This document shows positions 31,007 to 35,875 of a stretch of DNA of 35,875 nucleotides, piece after piece. Position numbers and translations under genes: made by a program. The notes under the pieces are model-generated. The model saw nothing but the letters and a program-made list of their open reading frames with translations, searched no databases and was not told the origin of the DNA. Positions within the stretch are counted from its first letter, which is position 1, and each line of letters opens with the position of its first letter. This DNA comes from Bacillota bacterium (lineage in GTDB: Bacteria > Bacillota > Clostridia > Christensenellales > Pumilibacteraceae): the NCBI GenBank assembly GCA_009779975.1, contig WRAY01000022.1, positions 1-35,875 on the forward strand. Reading direction: 5' to 3'.

Positions 31007-33853
31007 ATGATTGAGTTAAAAGATGTTCATAAGATATATGATGACAAGAATGGGCAGTCCGTTCATGCTTTGAAGGGGGTGAGTTTTGATTTTCCCGAAA
31101 CAGGACTGATTTTTATTGTTGGAGAAAGCGGATCTGGAAAGTCGACGATGATGAATTTATTGGGACTTCTTGACGACTACGATGACGGACAGTTGTTGAT
31201 TGAGGGGAAAGAGAGTAAAGGATTGACTTTTCAAGAAAGGGACACTTATCGAGCGTTAAATATCGGTTTTGTTTTTCAAGAGTTTCATATTATTGAAAAA
31301 TACACTATTGGGCAAAATATTTCGCTTGCCCTTGAGATTGGTCAGAAAGAATCTACAAAAGAACAAATTGCGAGCGCATTAGAAAAAGTAGGTCTATCAG
31401 GATTTGAAAATCGTTATGCAAAAGGGGTGAGCGGCGGACAAAAGCAAAGAGTTGCGATTGCAAGAGCAATTGTCAAGTGTCCAAAAATTATTTTGGCTGA
31501 TGAGCCGACAGGAAATCTTGACTCTGTCACTAGCCGTGAAATATTTGAACTGCTCAAAGAGTTGTCAAAGGACAATCTTATTGTTGTCATCTCTCATGAT
31601 ATTGAATCATCTCATCGTTATGCGGATAAAATTATTGAACTAAGCGACGGCTTAATTAATGATGTTTATGTTGGGGACAAAACGACAGATACCATTAGAC
31701 TATCAGTTGATGATATTGATGAAACAAATAAAAATGAAATAAACGAATTATTAAAAAGCGGAAAAAAAGTTGTTCTTGTCAAAAAAATTCCCGAAAAAGA
31801 AATAATTGAAACACAAGAAAAAAAAGCAGTTTCAACGGTTAACCTTGAAACTAGAGTTCGTTTGCCGCTAAAAAGTTCATTGAAACTCTCAATGCTTTCA
31901 ATGCGGACAAAATGGCTCAGGGTTCTTTTCACTGTTATTTTGTCAATGTGTGCAGTTGCATTTTTCGGTTTTGCTGACATGGTCGGTCAATTTAGTGCAA
32001 ACAACATAATGGCTCAAGAGTTGGAAAACTCCGGTTTTCCTTTTACTCCGATAGCCGTTATGCAAACAGAAGACGAGAACTCTTTAATTCCAAGGCAGCA
32101 AAGAGTCCCTTTTGAAAATGAAAGAGTTGATGAGTTTAGGAGGTTGAATTTAAATTATGCTGTTCATTACACTTTTCCGTTATTAAAGATTCCGGGATTT
32201 ATTTCTTATCACACTATGTTTCCAACTCCGACTGTCTACACTTTTCTTGCACATGCTAACGGTGTTTTTGAAGTGCCGTCACCCTTAAATGATAATGAGT
32301 CAAATGAGTTGGGAGTTTATTTAACTGCCGGGCGCTGGGCGAGAAATTATTATGAAATAGTTGTTACTAACTTCATGTTTGAAAGATGGCTAAGATATGG
32401 CATAAGAGTTGCACCGGAGGGGTCAGATGTTTTTAGGTATCTTTTCGGTTCAGTTCCGTCTCCTTACTATAGGGCTGGAATTAGTGAACGATTGACATCA
32501 ATTGACCAAATTCTTGAATACGAGATGCTGGAAGAAATAGTCATTAATCAATATCATGCTCATATTTTTTCAGGGAGACGATATCGTATTGTTGGAATGG
32601 TGTGCTTTGATGTTTTGGAACCGTTTCAGTCAATACTTCCCAATGAAATTCAAACAACTCCGGTGACAAGTGAGCAGCGAAGACTTATTCAGCAGTTTAG
32701 TGGGTTAAGAGATTCTCACTTAAACAATTATTTTGTTGTTCCGGGATTTTTTGAAAACTTTGTTGAAAATAACAGGTATCTTGGGCGTTTCGGGGGAAAT
32801 TACATGTTTTCCGCTCAAATGCAAATTTTAGGTCAATCAACTAATCACACAGTTAATGCCGGACTTCATGAAGTGAGGTGCATTGAAGATTTTGTGACCA
32901 GAGGACTTTGGGGAAATGTTTTCAGACCAGATTTTGATATTGAAAGAGATATTCACAACGCAGGGCAAATTATCATCACAGTAGATATGCTCTTAGAATT
33001 GCTGCCTCATGATATGAGCCAATTAATAGTCAGCATGATTCAATTGGCAATTATGGGAGGAATGAATGAAGTTGATGCTGCTTTTCCGGTAATGACTTAC
33101 TTTATTCATAATCACGGACTGCTGGATGACATGACAATAAGTCTTAGCGAAGGAACACAAGACAGAGGAGTCTTTTCAGTCATCGGCATTCGTCCTCACT
33201 TTAGAGCAGGAAATGTTTTTTGGCCGAGCGATGATTTTTTTGATGATGCAATAGAGATAAGACCAAGTTCGGTTCTTGTTTCTGCATCAACTCATGAAGA
33301 AAGAATGCATTTATTAAGCGTTTTGTCAAATTACGGTCGTTTCACTGAACTGGATGAATTTTATGAAGAACAACTGTTTGAGTTTGTTGTTTGGAGCCAA
33401 AACGCAAGAGAAATTCATAATGTCGGGAATATGTTTAGTTTGTTAGTCGGTATTTTCTCGCTTGCAACATTTTTGTTTTTGGTGTTTTCTGTTCTTTTGA
33501 TGTATTCATTTATTGCCGCGTCAATCAATTCCAGAAAAAAAGATATCGGCATTCTCCGCTCATTAGGGGCAAGTCAAAAAGACATTGCAAAAATCTTCAT
33601 AACAGAAGGGATAATAATTGCTATTTTAATGATACTTTTTTCCGGTGTTTTGGGCTTTTTGGGATATTACTTTTTGAACATGTTTTTCATCTCGGAACTG
33701 GGCTATATCGCCGAAGCCTACACTTTGATTAGTTATGGATGGCGGCAAATTCTTTTAATGTCAGCACTTGCTGTCGGCGGAGTTGCCATTTCAATATTTT
33801 TGCCGATTATAAGGATTGCAAGAAAACAATTGGTTCAGGTTATTAGGGAATGA
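31007..33853 (+). CDS. MacB-type ABC transporter, ATPase and permease fused
   Basis: The 948-aa protein joins an ATPase and an FtsX/MacB-type permease. The ATPase has Walker A GESGSGKST (39-47), a Q-loop FVFQEF, the signature VSGGQKQR (141-148, Val for the usual Leu), Walker B ILADEP (D165, E166) and an H-loop SHD. A linker leads to TM1 (about 302-326), a large extracellular domain of about 480 residues, and three more helices (about 813-838, 862-893, 913-938) with the FtsX-type RKKDIGILRSLGAS loop. MacB-type systems work by mechanotransmission rather than ordinary substrate channels, in peptide or antibiotic export, lipoprotein handling or signalling. AAAGGA lies 10 nt before the ATG. It is probably an operon with the secreted protein upstream. 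Confidence 0.92.
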   Translation: MIELKDVHKIYDDKNGQSVHALKGVSFDFPETGLIFIVGESGSGKSTMMNLLGLLDDYDDGQLLIEGKESKGLTFQERDTYRALNIGFVFQEFHIIEKYTIGQNISLALEIGQKESTKEQIASALEKVGLSGFENRYAKGVSGGQKQRVAIARAIVKCPKIILADEPTGNLDSVTSREIFELLKELSKDNLIVVISHDIESSHRYADKIIELSDGLINDVYVGDKTTDTIRLSVDDIDETNKNEINELLKSGKKVVLVKKIPEKEIIETQEKKAVSTVNLETRVRLPLKSSLKLSMLSMRTKWLRVLFTVILSMCAVAFFGFADMVGQFSANNIMAQELENSGFPFTPIAVMQTEDENSLIPRQQRVPFENERVDEFRRLNLNYAVHYTFPLLKIPGFISYHTMFPTPTVYTFLAHANGVFEVPSPLNDNESNELGVYLTAGRWARNYYEIVVTNFMFERWLRYGIRVAPEGSDVFRYLFGSVPSPYYRAGISERLTSIDQILEYEMLEEIVINQYHAHIFSGRRYRIVGMVCFDVLEPFQSILPNEIQTTPVTSEQRRLIQQFSGLRDSHLNNYFVVPGFFENFVENNRYLGRFGGNYMFSAQMQILGQSTNHTVNAGLHEVRCIEDFVTRGLWGNVFRPDFDIERDIHNAGQIIITVDMLLELLPHDMSQLIVSMIQLAIMGGMNEVDAAFPVMTYFIHNHGLLDDMTISLSEGTQDRGVFSVIGIRPHFRAGNVFWPSDDFFDDAIEIRPSSVLVSASTHEERMHLLSVLSNYGRFTELDEFYEEQLFEFVVWSQNAREIHNVGNMFSLLVGIFSLATFLFLVFSVLLMYSFIAASINSRKKDIGILRSLGASQKDIAKIFITEGIIIAILMILFSGVLGFLGYYFLNMFFISELGYIAEAYTLISYGWRQILLMSALAVGGVAISIFLPIIRIARKQLVQVIRE

Positions 33854-33920
33854 TAACAAATTACAAACATGGTCAAAATAATTTATCAACATTTATAACT
33901 GTAAACTGTAATTTATTTTG

Positions 33921-33949
33921 TTGACTTTCATTTTTAGAACTGTTAAACT
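33921..33949 (+). promoter_or_regulatory. Promoter of the hydrolase-like gene, predicted leaderless
   Basis: TTGACT (33921-33926), a 17-bp spacer and TAAACT (33944-33949), with TG at 33941-33942 as an extended -10. The ATG (33956) begins 6 nt after the -10, the same distance as at both promoters of the XRE region, and there is no ribosome site. Confidence 0.55.
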
Positions 33950-33955
33950 ATTGTT

Positions 33956-35701
33956 ATGATAGTAACCCCCATAGAGTTATGGAAAGACTATAAAATTGAT
34001 GAATTTGTCTTTGATGAGACACTGCTCAATGTTAAGGAAGCGGACGGCGTCCTTGTCAAGTCTTTTTATTTTGACGGAGAGAAGGAAGGAAAGGAAAAAA
34101 TAAGGATTTATGCGAAGTTGTTTGAAAAATGTGATAAGGAGAGAGAGAAAGAAAGAGAAGAAGAAAAAGAAAAATTGGCTGCACTTGGGCTTTCGTCATC
34201 AGTGTGGTCGAAAGACATGAAAAAGGCAGTTGTTGTTTTTGATGATGCTTTTCACTCGGTTGATTTTTTTGATGCAACACCATTTTTAGAAAAAGGAATA
34301 TCAGTTTTTGTTGTTGACTATGCCGGTGAGACTGAGATGAAAGAGCGATTCACTATGTATCCCAATAGTTTTAAAGGCGGATTGTTTGAAGGAGATGAAG
34401 ACTTGGGTCAGTGGAATGCGGAAGATGAGGAAGAAGGGGGCGAGACTCCGGGTGTTTCAAATAAATCTTTTGATGAAACAAAAGATGCTTTGAAAAAATC
34501 ACAACAATACATTTGGACAACAATTGCAATCCGTTCTTGTGAGTTTGTCAAAAAATTAGGATACAATCAAGTTGGTTTTTTGGGGATTGGTGAAGGCGGA
34601 TCCTCAGTTTGCACAGCATTAAATTTTGATAATGTTTTCACATGCGGAGCAATATTGTTTTCGCACTCCGGCGGCAGTGACGAAATGGAAGAAGAGGCAC
34701 TCTCAAGTGCAAGTTATGCTCATCACATCAAAAACCCGCTTTTTATTCAAGTTTCCTCAAACGAACAAAACAATTCCCTTGACTATATGAGCGATATTTT
34801 CAAAGTTGCTCCGAAAGACAAAGCATTGTTTTCAATCTCACCTCGTGCTGCAAGAACGCTTTCAAAAAACTATCAAGGAAATATCTTGAATTTTTTTGAG
34901 TTGTGTTTTAAAGATGAGTTTGACACAACTGTGTTTTATCTTAAAGCAAAGGGAAGCGAAAGAGTTCTTTACGGCGAGTTTTCACTCGACGGCGAAAACT
35001 TCAAAGAAGATAGCATAAAACTATATCTTGCCCACTCTGAGGAAAATTCGTCTTATCGCAATTGGAAAAAATCGCCTTTTGAGAGAGTCGGAAAAAATGA
35101 GTTTCTTTCAAAAATAAAAATTTATGACGAAATTAAGCCTGTGTTTGCTTTTGTTTCCACAACAATGCAAAACGGACTGGTCATATCAAGTGAGGTTCTA
35201 AAAATAAATCCGAAATCCCACAACATTAAAGCGGAGAAAGCCGTTCAAAAACGATTGATTTATGATGCGGACGAAATGGGTGTTGCTGAGTGGATGGTTT
35301 TATATGAAGGTGAAAAAGGAGCGCAAGTTTCAATAAAAGAAGGACCTTTTAAAATCAAAGGCGTGACAAGTTCAATAAATATCCTCTCGACTTTCTCTCT
35401 TGCTGACCCGTCTCATGCTTCTCATGAAGGAGCGTTCCTGCAAATAATGCTTGCAAACATGGGAGGCAGCGAAGATATCACTTTTGCTCTTACTGTGAAA
35501 AATGAAATAAACGGCGAAGTTTTCCATGAAAAATACCTTTCAACAAAATCTTTAACAAGAAAAAAAGAATGGGAAACAATCAATCTTTCTGAGGGAGATT
35601 TCAGAAAAGGCGAAAAAGTTCTTCTCGCAGGACTAGGAGCAATCACTTTTGAGATTTGGGCGAATGGGGAGTTTTTGGTTTCAAGCGTTAAGTGGATTTG
35701 A
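33956..35701 (+). CDS. Alpha/beta-hydrolase-fold protein lacking the nucleophile serine
   Basis: Residues about 95-330 follow a dienelactone-hydrolase/acetyl-xylan-esterase pattern: KKAVVVFDDAF, ISVFVVDYAG, then YIWTTIAIRSCEFVKKLG before the nucleophile elbow. That elbow reads FLGIGEGGSSV, so the expected GxSxG has glycine (G212) where the serine should be, predicting no hydrolase activity. An insert of charged residues (KEREKEREEEKEK, about 62-74) breaks the N-terminal part. The C-terminal 250 residues look like beta-sandwich material and are not recognised. The total of 581 aa is longer than simple esterases. The start is fixed by ATG 33956, 6 nt after the -10 box. It may be a binding or structural protein derived from an esterase. 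Confidence 0.65.
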   Translation: MIVTPIELWKDYKIDEFVFDETLLNVKEADGVLVKSFYFDGEKEGKEKIRIYAKLFEKCDKEREKEREEEKEKLAALGLSSSVWSKDMKKAVVVFDDAFHSVDFFDATPFLEKGISVFVVDYAGETEMKERFTMYPNSFKGGLFEGDEDLGQWNAEDEEEGGETPGVSNKSFDETKDALKKSQQYIWTTIAIRSCEFVKKLGYNQVGFLGIGEGGSSVCTALNFDNVFTCGAILFSHSGGSDEMEEEALSSASYAHHIKNPLFIQVSSNEQNNSLDYMSDIFKVAPKDKALFSISPRAARTLSKNYQGNILNFFELCFKDEFDTTVFYLKAKGSERVLYGEFSLDGENFKEDSIKLYLAHSEENSSYRNWKKSPFERVGKNEFLSKIKIYDEIKPVFAFVSTTMQNGLVISSEVLKINPKSHNIKAEKAVQKRLIYDADEMGVAEWMVLYEGEKGAQVSIKEGPFKIKGVTSSINILSTFSLADPSHASHEGAFLQIMLANMGGSEDITFALTVKNEINGEVFHEKYLSTKSLTRKKEWETINLSEGDFRKGEKVLLAGLGAITFEIWANGEFLVSSVKWI

Positions 35702-35718
35702 TTTTTGTGATTGGATAA

Positions 35719-35751
35719 GGCTCAAATTTTTTTGAAAAAAAAATTTGAGCC
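35719..35751. other. 15-bp hairpin directly before the terminal array
   Basis: GGCTCAAATTTTTTT (35719-35733) pairs perfectly with 35737-35751 around a GAA loop. It starts 18 bp after the preceding stop. There is no T-run after it; the array begins within its last bases. It may serve as a terminator-like barrier or as the array's boundary. Confidence 0.75.
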
Positions 35752-35875
35752 ACCAACCACCAACCACCAACCACCAACCACCAACCACCAACCACCAACC
35801 ACCAACCACCAACCACCAACCACCAACCACCAACCACCAACCACCAACCACAAACCACCAACAACCAACCACCAA
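35750..35875. repeat. CCACCAA tandem heptanucleotide array, cut by the window end
   Basis: About 18 units with a 7-bp period run to the window end, nearly perfect until about 35850, where CAAACC and CAACAACC variants appear. The repeat is free of stop codons in all six frames. Shorter relatives occur in the addB-like gene. Confidence 0.95.

Noticed and set aside
35681..35875. Minus-strand frame encoding repeated VVGGWWL
   Set aside because: This is only the complement of the CCACCAA array, which has no stop codon in any frame; there is no start signal or ribosome site.
35750..35875. CRISPR array
   Set aside because: The period is 7 bp with no unique spacers and no cas genes nearby; it is a simple tandem repeat.

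Overview
The window is low-GC bacterial DNA using the standard code: TAA, TAG and TGA all end genes. Gene content (MoxR/DUF58/VWA cluster, HflX, DnaN, an ER-type SipW signal peptidase beside a TasA/camelysin-like substrate, an AddB-type nuclease subunit, BspA-type LRR and RCC1 surface proteins) points to a Gram-positive, probably uncultivated clostridial member of the Bacillota. That placement is inference. No prophage or CRISPR locus was seen.

Layout: 1-7.6 kb is a MoxR AAA+ ATPase, a DUF58 protein, a BatA-like membrane protein and a large two-VWA membrane protein. 7.8-12.8 kb holds a 1327-aa lipoprotein (FN3-like, BspA LRRs, an InlB/Flg_new-like repeat, seven RCC1 repeats) and a frameshifted, truncated relative of it. 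13.0-15.6 kb is hflX, two tiny ORFs and dnaN. 16.0-16.7 kb is a SIMPL-domain gene, followed by about 0.6 kb without a gene that ends in its own terminator. 17.3-18.1 kb (minus) is a YwaF-like membrane protein. 18.65-22.35 kb (minus) is a TasA-like protein, SipW and a large CBM5/12-like repeat protein, behind a consensus promoter and a hairpin-rich leader. 22.86-23.07 kb is tRNA-Pro(AGG) followed by a structured duplication of its 3' end. 23.1-24.4 kb is a SUKH-like immunity protein and an RG/P-rich zinc-ribbon membrane protein. 24.4-25.15 kb is packed with palindromic repeats. 25.2-28.8 kb is a divergent pair (81-aa protein and XRE regulator) around a paired operator, with an AddB-like nuclease overlapping the regulator. 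29.0-33.9 kb is a secreted or membrane-anchored protein and a MacB-type ABC transporter. 34.0-35.7 kb is an alpha/beta-hydrolase-fold protein lacking the nucleophile serine. The window ends in a 7-bp tandem repeat (CCACCAA).

Three themes stand out. First, three promoters (both sides of the XRE intergenic region, and the hydrolase-like gene) have their -10 box exactly 6 nt before the ATG, which predicts leaderless mRNAs. The XRE operator is a perfect 17-bp palindrome that exactly fills the -35/-10 spacer of one promoter, with a second copy 20 bp away. Second, degenerate repeats with a strict 7-bp period occur between genes and, at least ten times, inside the addB-like reading frame; a separate dispersed hairpin repeat has also entered that frame. 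Third, tRNA-Pro is followed by a 129-bp segment carrying a perfect 22-bp copy of its 3' end plus pieces complementary to the tRNA, which fold into a tRNA-like stem ending in CCA.
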